From: Pycnopodia helianthoides
Lineage: Eukaryota; Echinodermata; Asteroidea; Forcipulatida; Asteriidae
NCBI GenBank assembly: GCA_032158295.1
Contig: JASTWB010000067.1
Span: forward strand, 1-64,000
Length of the DNA stretch: 64,000 nucleotides
Reading direction: 5' to 3'
Shown: positions 46,301-55,952 of the stretch, in pieces
Position numbering within the stretch: position 1 is the first letter of the stretch
Layout: every line of letters starts with the position of its first letter
Made by a program: the position numbers and the translations under genes
Notes under the pieces: generated by a model
What the model was told of the DNA's origin: nothing
What the model saw: only the letters and a program-made list of their open reading frames with translations
Databases searched by the model: none

Positions 46301-47475
46301 CTAAAAGACCCCCTTCGCACCATCCCCCCATGCAAACAAATCATGTTTTGATCCTTCACTTTTAACAACTCTTCCTAATAGACCCCCTACACCCCCCCCC
46401 CCATGGAAACAAATCATGTTTTGATCCTTCACTTATAACAACTCTTCCTAATAGACCCCCTACGCCCCCCATGGAAACAAATCATGTTTTGATCCTTCAC
46501 TTATAACAACTCTTCCTAATAGACCCCCTACACCCCCTCCCCCATGGAAACAAATCATGTTTTGATCCTTCACTTATAACAACTCTTCCTAATAGACCCC
46601 CTACACCCCCCATGGAAACAAATCATGTTTTGATCCTCCACTTATAACAACTCTTCCTAATAGACCCCCTACACCCCCTCCCCCATGGAAACAAATCATG
46701 TTTTGATCCTTCACTTATAACAACTCTTCCTAATAGACCCCCTACAACCCTTCCCCCATGGAAACAAATCATGTTTTGATCCTTCACTTATAACAACTCT
46801 TCCTAATAGACCCCCTACAACCCCCCCCCCATGGAAACAAATCATGTTTTTATCCTTCACTTATAACAACTCTTCCTAATAGACCCCCTACAACCCCCCC
46901 CCCCCCATGGAAACAAATCATGTTTTTATCCTTCACTTATAACAACTCTTCCTAATAGACCCCCTACGCCCCTTCCCCCATGGAAACAAATCATGTTTTG
47001 GTCCTTCACTTATAACAACTCTTCCTAATAGACCCCCTACGCCCCCTCCCCCATGGAAACAAATCATGTTTTGATCCTTCACTTATAACAACTCTTCCTA
47101 ATAGACCCCCTACACCCCCTCCCCCATGGAAACTAATCATGTTTTGATCCTTCACTTATAACAACTCTTCCTAATAGACCCCCTACACCCCCTCCCCCAA
47201 TGGAAACAAATCATGTTTTAATCCTTCACTTGTAACAACTCTTCCTAATAGACCCCCTACACCCCCTCCCCCATGGAAACTAATCATGTTTTGATCCTTC
47301 ACTTATAACAACTCTTCCTAATAGACCCCCTACACCCCCTCCCCCAATGGAAACAAATCATGTTTTAATCCTTCACTTCTAACAACTCTTCCTAATAGAC
47401 CCCCTACGACCCCCCCCAGAAACAAATCATGTTTTGATCCTTCACTTATAACAACTCTTCCTTATAGACCCCCTA
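43349..47475. repeat. Satellite A, 73-bp tandem array, copy 2
   Basis: About 56 units of the same 73-bp satellite as 1-5215. Sequence diversity is higher and shows subfamilies: one with CCTAAACTTTTAACAACTC (43600-43690), one with TTGAAACTTATCATGTTTTA (44805, 45021, 45240, 45384), one with CACCTCGTCC, one with CCCCTTCGCACC, and one with AAACTAATCATG. Some variants recur at multiples of the unit, indicating higher-order duplications inside the array. Both edges are sharp. Confidence 0.97.
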
Positions 47476-47564
47476 GCTTTGCAATGTCTCAATCTCCAAA
47501 CGTCATGACAATTACCTTTTTGTGTTGGTAGGCTACTCATGGGTTAATTTGGTTGTGGTCTTAC

Positions 47565-47625
47565 TTTACTTGACTGCTGTTGTTTCTCTGTGTTCCTTGT
47601 AGCAGAGGGTAATCTTCTTCACTCT
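47565..47625 (-). CDS. Candidate exon H (low confidence)
   Basis: On the minus strand a TTTACAG acceptor precedes 47625. The sequence reads RVKKITLCYKEHRETTAVK in the frame that would follow exon G (48420-48482). A TAA follows immediately, and two overlapping donor-like GTAA words (CAA/GTAAAG, AAA/GTAAGA) make the end uncertain. It may be the terminal exon, a decayed exon, or chance. Confidence 0.25.
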
Positions 47626-48228
47626 CTGTAAATTAATGAGTAAATTTATAGCTTCTAACTATACTTTTGAAAACGGTAATGTTTTAGATTAATACATCAA
47701 CAGATTATTTGATTAATCATTATCAATCAGTACATGTAATGTGCCTTACATGTTTTAGGATCAAAGTAATAAATTTGATGCAACTGAATTGATCAGTGAC
47801 AGAATGAAGACACACCACTCACAATGATTTGATCTGCTCCTATGCTTTTACAATTACACACCCAAGCCCAATACACTCATTCATTTCAGAAGCAAAGAAC
47901 CAGCCAGTGCAATTACATGTAAGACCCTAGTGACCTGAGCAAATCACTACAGAGTTGATTTTTATCAGAAGAATAACCTGCCTAGTTTGAATCTGAGAAA
48001 GCTGACTCAAAGTTATCCGTGCATACAACACTACCATGAGTACGTTTACACAACACAAAAACATATAGAATTTGGTATTTCCACATGACCAATGTTCCTA
48101 GTAATTGTGGGAAGATTGGAACTCAGAACTTAAATACAAATACCTGATACTATGAATAAAATAACTAATCAAGTAATAAACCACAAGGGAAACTGACTGG
48201 CTAAAAAACAACTTGGGGTTGAAAAAAA
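47626..48228. other. Non-coding interval, no gene recognised
   Basis: AT-rich sequence with no recognised features between candidate exon H and the tRNA-like palindrome. Confidence 0.4.
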
Positions 48229-48357
48229 GAAGTTTACTACAGCAGGATTTGAACCAACGACCTCCGAATTACCAAGCCGGTGCTCTACCAACTGAGCTAA
48301 TCTAGCGGCACATTTATCCGGAGGTCGCTGGTTCCAATCCCGCTACAGTAAATTTTC
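48229..48357 (-). mobile_element. Palindromic tRNA-Thr-like element
   Basis: On the minus strand, 48306-48241 contains a tRNA-like D arm (TTAGCTCAGTTGGTAGAGCA), an anticodon-loop region that would read GGT, and a B box (GGTTCAAATCC). The B-box half is repeated in inverse orientation at 48319-48357 (GAGGTCGCTGGTTCCAATCC), making a 38-39-bp-armed palindrome. The acceptor stem does not pair, so it is not a working tRNA gene. Confidence 0.7.
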
Positions 48358-48419
48358 TTTGTTCAAGTCCAAACTAATAAAATAACTTGTATGATAACAA
48401 CATGACAAAGTTCCTTAAC

Positions 48420-48482
48420 CTCAGTTAGCTGATCCATGTTGAAACAGACTGACAAATTTTGTGTGTGAATAATCTTGAAGAC
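48420..48482 (-). CDS. Candidate exon G (low confidence)
   Basis: A TTTTTATTTTAG acceptor and a GAG/GTTAAG donor bound a 63-nt phase-0 open segment on the minus strand, reading VFKIIHTQNLSV then NMDQLTE. The only support is the splice signals, the symmetric length and the in-phase join to candidate exon H. It lies between satellite A and the exon at 51875-52054, on the same strand. Confidence 0.3.
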
Positions 48483-48799
48483 CTAAAATAAAAAGATGGG
48501 AAAAACCCTGACTAAAGTATTTCTCTGACTAAGAAAGATTGCATTGATTTGGTCTCTTATTTGTTTACATAATAACTATTCATCAAGTCATAAATGACAA
48601 GGTCAGTTACTATTGTGGTTTATTACTTGATATTTGAAAAAGTTGCATCCACTTAATGTAATCCGGCTCCTGCCATTTCCCAGGTTGTATCATAAACGAG
48701 TGTGATCCCTGGCTACATAGCAGTTACAGGTTGAATGGGTTCCCACTGGCCAACCTCAAACACAGATATTGACAAAATAGGAAGACCGCAAACATTAGG

Positions 48800-48877
48800 G
48801 CTAGATACATGTAGCTCAGTTGGTAGAGTGCCAGAACATTAATCCGTAGGTTGCAGGTTCAAATCCCCTTTTAGTAA
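48800..48877 (+). mobile_element. tRNA-like pseudogene or SINE head
   Basis: The sequence has a D arm (TAGCTCAGTTGGTAGAGTGC) and a B box (GGTTCAAATCCCC) at tRNA spacing. The anticodon and acceptor stems do not pair well, so it is not called as a tRNA gene. No clear 3' tail was seen. Confidence 0.5.
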
Positions 48878-48992
48878 TTTGTTTTATGTTCAACTCGAAA
48901 ATAATATTTATTCAAGTGTACACATCTCTTTGTGAAACTCAATGCGGGATGACCTACTTTAGCACCTATCTCTGTTGTGTGTTTTTATTTCA

Positions 48993-49511
48993 TTAAAGGC
49001 ACTGGACACTATTGGTAATTACTCAAAATAATTGTTAGCATAAAAACTTACTTGGTAACGAGCAATGGAGAGTTGTTGATAGTATAAAACATTGTGAGAA
49101 ACGGCTCCCTCTGAAGTAACGTAGTTTTTGGTAATTACTCAAAATAATTGTTAGCATAAAAACTTACTTGGTAACGAGCAATGGAGAGTTGTTGATAGTA
49201 TAAAACATTGTGAGAAACGGCTCCCTCTGAAGTAACGTAGTTTTTGAGAAAGAAGTAATTTCTCAGTAAAATATTTGAATTGATTTTGAGACCTCACGCG
49301 TGAGGTCTCGAAATGGAAATCAAGCATCTGAAAGCACACAACTTCGTGTGACAACATGGACAAGGGTGTTTTTTCTTCCATTATTATCTCGCAACTTCGA
49401 CGACCAATTGAGTTCAAACTTTCACAGGTTTGTTATTTTGTGCATATGTTGAGATACACCAAGTGAGAAGACTGGTCTTTGACAATTACCAAAGGTGTCC
49501 AGTGTCTTTAA
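48993..49511. mobile_element. MITE, 519 bp, with internal 116-bp tandem duplication
   Basis: The ends TTAAAGGCACTGGACACTAT and its near inverse (GTGTCCAGTGTCTTTAA) define the element. The interior 49014-49129 is repeated almost exactly at 49130-49245 (GCATAAAAACTTACTTGG, GAAACGGCTCCCTCTGAAG). The right half (ACCAATTGAGTTCAAACTTT) is related to the MITEs at 35794 and 36965. A short palindrome (GAGACCTCACGCGTGAGGTCTC) lies at about 49289. From memory, this family is abundant in sea-star genomes; that was not tested. Confidence 0.88.
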
Positions 49512-49762
49512 GAGGTTTGGGCGTCATATGATTATGCTAATGAAAATTTGCCTGGCATTTGTGAAGATACAAATTTATAAACACATGTCAATCCTTTTTC
49601 TTTTTGTATGAAGTATTACTTGAATCTTCTTTGTTAATAAAATTAGAAGCTACTTCTCTCAGTTTTGTATAAGTAACTTTTGTCTTGCAAACCTATTTAC
49701 TATTTTATCATAGTTCCATTCCAAAAAAAAAGTCAATTCTATGTTGTTCATCATATGTTAAC

Positions 49763-49803
49763 TACATGTACATGTACATGTACATGTACATGTACATGTA
49801 TAT
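49763..49803. repeat. (ACATGT)n microsatellite
   Basis: About six perfect hexamer repeats of TACATG, then one variant unit. Confidence 0.95.
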
Positions 49804-50069
49804 GTTTTTGTGTGTCAGCTAGAGAGGAGAGTCTCCTTGACATATATTTTGTTTCTTTTAGTTAACCAATCAGGCTCTAGCTGATCCAACTCTTTCCTCC
49901 TTGTGTCAATGTTTTATTTGTAATCTTTTTGAAGTCTATACTGGCATGAAAACAAATACTACAACATCATCATCTTCCTGTTTTGGGTTTTGTTTTTTAA
50001 TATATATTTTGTTAATGAGATATCACCTTACTCACACTTCAAGGTGAGGGCTACACTTTACTGATTTTG

Positions 50070-50215
50070 GCTTTTTACCCAAATCAACTATCACCAGAGG
50101 CACGTTGTCACCTACTCCTGGGGCTTAAACAGGGTTATACCCCCTTAACAGTCTGTAAGGATGTAGGCATGGGTATCATCCACTAGGAGCCTGGCTGGTA
50201 GAGCAGAATGCACTA
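50070..50215 (-). mobile_element. SINE body fragment, minus strand
   Basis: The reverse complement matches the body of the SINE at 15826-16160 (landmarks CCTAGTGGATGATACCCATG and TAAGCCCCAGGAGTAGGTGA). The tRNA head is missing. Confidence 0.75.
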
Positions 50216-50221
50216 CCTTCC

Positions 50222-50370
50222 CAACTAAGCACAACAATTACTAGGAAAGGTTACCAGCCAAAATACAATTTCGCATATGCCCTCTGCGACTGGTATCCTG
50301 CTCATTTTGCTTAGCAGAATTGTTTGAGGCAATAATTTCAACTTAAGCAGCTCTAGGAAACTGGACCTTG
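50222..50370. mobile_element. Foldback MITE fragment (family of 14466-14937)
   Basis: The right end (CTTAAGCAGCTCTAGGAAAC then TGGACC) and the interior (TTTGCTTAGCAGAAT) match the MITEs at 14466-14937. It is inserted at the end of the SINE fragment, which replaces its left end. Confidence 0.6.
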
Positions 50371-51354
50371 GTGATCTGGTTTGGGCTGAAGACAAATCAG
50401 TTGAAACCTATCACCATGATTAAAGATAACATCATGCTGGACCACAAGAAGGTGGAACCTGACCTCAACTTTTGGGATACAATAAAACTAACTAAACTTC
50501 CTGAGAAGCTATTAGCTAAAAAAAGTCTGGTTTCATTCATGTAAACTTGGAGTATATAAAAGTGGAAAATGAAACATAATTTGTATTTATGATAAAACTG
50601 TATGAAGTTGTCTTTGTGAGTGTAAATATGGAATTTGATATTTTGATCATTGGGCAACCAAAGTAAACATGATCAAACTAACAGTTTTGTGCTTTGCTTC
50701 GTCTCGTAAAAGTGACCAATACTATCATTTCATCCTGGCTAGAACATTGTTTCTACATATACAGCAGAGGGTGTGGCACACAGTAACATTCACAAGTACA
50801 TTGTAGTTACTTGAACCACCACCCTCTCCAGTCATGAAAGGACTGTATATCTGTGTAGACTCAGTTATTTAATGCATTGTTGTCCAGTCAGACAAAGATC
50901 AAACTTTGTCATGTATTAATAACAAATGGAACATGGGGGTCTTGGTACGGATTAGATGTGTTGGTCAACATTCTACAAAATTACTAGTGTGCCCCCCATC
51001 CACGCGCCTGGTTATAGTTTAATTTTGAAAATGATACATTAAAAAAATATAAGATCCGGGTGTTACATACAATGGGTTGTAGTACTGTTCAAATTTGTAA
51101 AACCCTGTTCCAAATTGGCTAAAAGTAAACAACACATTTAAAAAGGATAACATTGTCTTTACGTGAGATGTGCCTCTTATCAATGTACTTTGTCTACCAG
51201 TTTGGATTAAGCCATTTAGTCAGGTACCTGATAATAAGTTGTTCAGTTTAATATCTTTGAGAAACTTGTGTTTCTCATCAAAGAATGTAATGTCATCCTC
51301 TCAAACATGTCAAATATAAAAGCATTCCAAACAAAAATATTTGTCAAATGACAA
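50371..51354. other. Non-coding interval, no gene recognised
   Basis: Nothing beyond AT-rich sequence was supported. Confidence 0.4.
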
Positions 51355-51430
51355 TTAATAATAATAATAAAAAGGAACTTATAAAGCGCAGTATTGCCGC
51401 AAAACAGCCTCAAAGCGCTATGTACAAAAC
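51355..51430 (-). mobile_element. LINE/SINE 3' tail fragment
   Basis: Read on the minus strand it ends AGCGCTTTGAGGCTGTTTTG ... GCGCTTTATAAGTTCC and an ATT-repeat run. This style of tail is used by L2/CR1-type LINEs and their SINE partners, and is similar to the ends at 14100-14170 and 55770-55852. Confidence 0.5.
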
Positions 51431-51844
51431 AAAGCAAGATAAAAAGACAAAAGTCATTAGCAAAAGGTTAAAAGTTACAAAATTACACACTACTCACTGG
51501 TCCTGCCAGCCTTTGGCAAAAAGGAATACAAAATACTGTAAAACAGATAAGGTAAAACAAAAAATAGTCGAGCAATAATTAATATTTAAAGGTTACAAAA
51601 TTTACGTAAATTTACAATTTACGAAGTTGCTCTTAAAAACATCTATCTTCTGAAAGTTGAATAATGCCCAAAATGCAACGATCCTGGAAATATGTTTTCA
51701 CGAAGTGCCCAAAATCTTTGTGTCCATTAAATAGATGGCAGAGTGCCAATCATGAGTGCTCTGGCATTTGCGTTTCCACAAAGTGTCAAATAGTAAGGTT
51801 TGGCTGTGGGGAAAGTTTTGGTCACTGTGAAAACGGTGATAATA

Positions 51845-52604
51845 TGTTCACACCAATTCAAAAATAGTTCTTACCTCTCATTGTGAGCTTCCTGTTTGTT
51901 GTACATCTCCAACTCTCCCTGTCATGTCTTCAGAGCTTCACTGGTAGAGTCTTCAGCATCTGCCCTGGGAGTCTAAGACTGACTAGGATCTTGTGGGTCT
52001 TGGGTTACCATGGTTATGGGCTTCCAAGATGCTGGTGGACATGAGGAGAGACACCTAAGATCAATAAGAATTAAAGTAAAGTAGAAGGATTCAAATAAGG
52101 GATTCAAAGATTGTTAAACTGTCTAAACCACAGGCTTTAGTGTGATTGGGCATGGCTAATGACTATGGGTTACTAATACAGGACTTACATGAAGATGAAA
52201 TCATTTTACATCTATAACCAAAAATCATGTCTTCAATCTGTGATGAAATTAAGGGAAAACTAAAAGGCTATAAAATCAAACAACTGCACAGTAAATAGTG
52301 TATTTCTGTCAATAAAGCAGTTCAAAAAAACAGCTCAGGGATGTATTTTTAGAACCTGTTAAACAATTTGAATTAGTTTTTGATGTGGCTACCATTACTC
52401 CAGACTTTTCACCAGTTAGCTGCACACAGCAGTACATCAATCATAAATGGGATTGTTCAATTCATAAAGAACAATGAAAACTGTATTGATGAATTTCTTT
52501 AATTAAAACATAGGAAACAATTTCATTTACAAATAGTTTTCTGATTTTAAATAAGATGCAATAGAATTAGTCTGATTAATTATCAAGATGATTGAAATAT
52601 TTAT
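51845..52604. repeat. Segmental duplication block D1, copy 2
   Basis: Near-identical to 5900-6676 in the same orientation, 45.9 kb away, with scattered substitutions and small gaps. Homology stops at 52604, where unrelated sequence begins. Confidence 0.9.
51875..52054 (-). pseudogene. Coiled-coil gene exon F, copy 2 (two stops)
   Basis: The paralogue of 5936-6126. Its length is 180 nt, a multiple of 3, and it ends cleanly at a GTAAG donor (AATGAGAG/GTAAG), so this copy keeps the ancestral splice structure that copy 1 lost. Two codons are broken: a TAG where copy 1 has CAG (in SQSQTPRAD), and a TGA where copy 1 has CTA (in LKTLQGELE). The two copies are therefore inactivated by different lesions, and the pair together shows what the intact exon looked like. 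I do not recognise the family. Confidence 0.6.
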
Positions 52605-52854
52605 GCCAAAAAATAATTTAGATATTCATGTTTAAGGGATGTTAATCGTTCGATGGCTGCCGCCAGAAATAGTTTCAAATTTCCTGCACTCCTATAAACA
52701 CATCCCTAATTCTCTAAAGATTAATTGGACAGAACTTAATGCATAAGGCACACAGTCTCCTATTTTCTCACACCTTCATCCTTTCTGTCTTGCCAACCCC
52801 CCCCCCAGCCCCAACCCCCACACACACCTGTTCTTCTTGTGGAATTACCCTCAA
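52605..52854. other. Non-coding interval
   Basis: No feature seen except a C-rich tract near 52797-52825. Confidence 0.4.
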
Positions 52855-53095
52855 CCCTTCCAGTGCCGCCAACGTTCTGAAACGTCAAACAAAGTATCCA
52901 TCCACAGGCCGCCAACGTTCCCATACGTTCTACTAGTCGACCCCAAAAAATATATAAATGCCCTCTGGATAAAGAACGGCCAAAACACGACCGGCACGAA
53001 ACCCTTTGAGCGCCGCCAACGTTCTGAAACGTCAAACTGAATCTCCATTCACAGGCCGCCAACGTTCCTTTACGTTCTACTACTCGAAATAATAT
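52855..53095. repeat. Local tandem duplication, ~130-bp period
   Basis: The words GCCGCCAACGTTCTGAAACG and CACAGGCCGCCAACGTTCC followed by TACGTTCTACTA occur in the same order at about 52864-52935 and 52992-53084. A (TA)n run follows at 53093-53110. Confidence 0.9.
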
Positions 53096-53548
53096 ATATA
53101 TATATATATTTTTATTTTTTTAATGGCCGGCCTGTGGATTGAGAATTTTTAAAACAAGGCTGGCACTCTAAGGGTTAATCATTTGTTTGTCCCCCTCCTT
53201 TCCCCCTTTTCTATAATGAACTGTACATGACCCCGAAAACGTCACAAACATGACAACAAGAAAATCATGTAACGTGGAGTCTGCAGTCTGACTGTACTAT
53301 TTTGGAGTTTACTCGACACATGCCGCACTTGATTTGTATCATTCCTCCTGCTTTTAATGTTCGATTTGAGTGTTTATTTTGGTAAGATTTGGCGAACGAA
53401 GTGTTGCTGCTACAATATGCCAGTATCGTGTGTCATGGGTGGATGCACTCGCAATAAGTGGAAAAAACCCAGAAATATTTTGGTTGACTTTTCATTGGTG
53501 ACCACATGATATTTGAAGTCTTTAGACCACGCTCTTTTGAGGGCTGTT

Positions 53549-54480
53549 TGGTGCGACCCACTAGCAGCCTAGCATGTGTAAAAACCCAAGATACAAAGTG
53601 TTTCTAATCTCAGGCAGTCCATGAGTAAATGACAGCTAATACAGAAAGAATTTGTTCTATCCACCACCTAGATAATAAAGAAAACAACAAAAATCCAAAC
53701 ATATTTGTACAAACATAAAAGTTTCAACTCTTGTGTAAAGATTCCACACAAGTGTACTAGGAAAGTTAATTGAAGACAGTGGTAATAACTAAAAAAGTAG
53801 TTTTTAAATTTATCTGATAATACAATGTATATTCGGTTTTGCCAGTAACACCATGTGTATATCAACCTGACTTTGTCAGTAGTAATGATTTTTGTTCTTT
53901 AGAGAACTTTCTTGCCTATTTGTTCTACAACTAATGCTGGAATTAAGATTTACGAATTCGGAAAATTCTTTTTGATCAAGATTGTCTGATTATTAACTCT
54001 ACTGGCTGAAGTAGAAAATCACCTGAACTACTTTCGCTTTGTGGATCGGGGGACTTCTCATAATTAATTGCACTGCCGCAGAGTGAGTTCTTTTGGTCTG
54101 AATGTTTCGACTAGCTTGCTCTATTCATCGTCAGGGAACAAAAATTTACACAGCAAAGTAAATATACACATGGCCTTTGGTGCGACCCACTAGCAGCCTA
54201 GCATGTGTAAAAACCCAAGATACAAAGTGTTTTCTAATCTGGGCAGTCAATGAGTAAATGACCGAGCAGGTTAATGGGGGAACAGTGACTAAGGGGTTAA
54301 AGGGACACACTGGCTTCTTGGGCTATTTGGGCTACAAAATAGATTAAAACATGACTCCAAAGGTCTGCCCGGAATGGAGAAGAATGGCTCCTAAAAGAAA
54401 CGGTCTAATTGTGCAAAAACCTAAGATACAAAGTATTTTCTAATCTCGGGGCAGTCCAGTGAGTAAATGGCCGGGCACAG
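53549..54480. repeat. Three dispersed direct copies of an ~85-bp segment
   Basis: GGTGCGACCCACTAGCAGCC followed by TGTGTAAAAACCCAAGATAC occurs at 53549 and 54179. The second part with AATCTCGGGGCAGTCCA occurs again near 54412-54470. It is not a regular tandem array; spacers are unrelated. No gene was recognised in the region. Confidence 0.8.
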
Positions 54481-54741
54481 TGACTAAGGAAGGGGTTAAT
54501 TTTGACAGCAGTGCGTCACAGTAAGTAAACATACAGTAGCCTTTTTATGTCCTCTTGCTTGTAACTTGAGGAGCTACAAGTGTTTAGAATAGTCTAGCGA
54601 TGTCATAATATAGTGCTCCTATATGAGATACAGCAGTTAACAAAACCTGATTTGTCCCAGAATATAATCACAAGGTGGAATCGGACTATTCCATTTTACG
54701 AGGCGATTATATTCTGCACTGCAATGCACAAACTAAATGCA

Positions 54742-55135
54742 TTAAAGGAACATTACAGAATTGGTAAGAACAAAACTTGTAAAATATACTTTTTGATCAC
54801 AGATTTACATAAAACTTACACGGTCTAACGATGATGATAGTAGAAAACATCCTTGAAATATTTCTGTCTGAAATGCCATATTTGATGAGAAATGAATAAA
54901 CTAATTTTCCGATTGGAGTTTATCGCTCAGTGAGCGTTTTATCATTTGTTGAATCTATATGAATTCATGCAAATGTGTAATCAGTTTTTTACTATTTTCT
55001 CGTGACCCAGATGGTCCTGATCGATCTCAAACTTCTACAGGTTTGTCAGTTTATGTATATGGTGGAATACATAAAGTGCTTACATTGCCAGCAACTGTTT
55101 TGTTAGCAAAAACCAATTCTGTAATGTTCCTTTAA
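54742..55135. mobile_element. MITE, 394 bp (copy 2 of the 35794-36187 family)
   Basis: Same length, same orientation and same inverted ends as 35794-36187, with few differences. The 5' flank ends ATGCA and the 3' flank starts ATATT, so TTAA or TA is the likely target. Confidence 0.92.
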
Positions 55136-55420
55136 ATATTTGTTTTTTACAACTCACATCCTTGTCATTTGAACAGTTTTTCATAATAAACACAAACAAA
55201 CACGGAAACTCATCCACCCTACACTCTGTAAAAACCCATAGTAAACAACATGGATACTCCATGTAGACACAGGCATGTTTCTTAAGTTTAAGTCGGTTTG
55301 GTAAAGACTTTTGTGTTAGCTTCATTAATCTTTAACCTTTGAAGATTGTCAAGTCAAGGAAGATGCTAGTAAGTTTGAAGGTTAGGTGTATTTGTTCATT
55401 ATGTTGATGAGACTCTGGGA
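55136..55420. other. Non-coding interval, no gene recognised
   Basis: No feature supported. Confidence 0.4.
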
Positions 55421-55852
55421 ATCTTATTCAGTGGATAAGAGCATTGGACTCAAGCTCTGGTGTTTCTGTTCAGCAGAGTGTGGGTTCCAGTCCCGGTCGT
55501 GACACATGTGTCCTTAAGCAAGACACTTAACCATATCACTGCATCCTTGGATGGGACATAAAGCGTTGGTCTTGTTTGCTGTGTAATGCACGTAAAAGAA
55601 CCCAGTGCACTTATTAAAAAGTGAAAAGGGGTTCGCCCCGGTGTTCCTGGTTTGATTGGCGCATATTGCACCACAGCACCTTGTATACCATTACATGTGC
55701 TATGTAAAGGAATAGGTCTAATACTTCAAAAAGTAGCTCCACAATACCTTGCAGGAAAATACTGAATGTTGAAGCGCCTTGAGCATAACTAAGTGACAGA
55801 TATGAGCACAATATAAGAAGCAACTATTATTAGATTATTATTATACGTTCTT
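55421..55852 (+). mobile_element. tRNA-derived SINE, near full length
   Basis: A good A-box region (CAGTGGATAAGAGCATTGG) and B box (GGGTTCCAGTCCCGG) form the head, followed by the body shared with 14165-14440, and a LINE-like tail (GAAGCGCCTTGAGC) ending in ATTATTAGATTATTATTAT. This is the most complete SINE in the window. Confidence 0.8.
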
Positions 55853-55952
55853 CTTTGTATTATTACTTACAATGGTTTGAATGAAAGATGAGTTAATCCT
55901 AATGAATGAATCACACTAGAATCCAAGTTGATGATGTGTCTGTATGTGTATG

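Noticed and set aside
48229..48306. Functional tRNA-Thr gene
   Set aside because: The acceptor stem does not pair, the T stem has mismatches, and the sequence is embedded in a palindrome.
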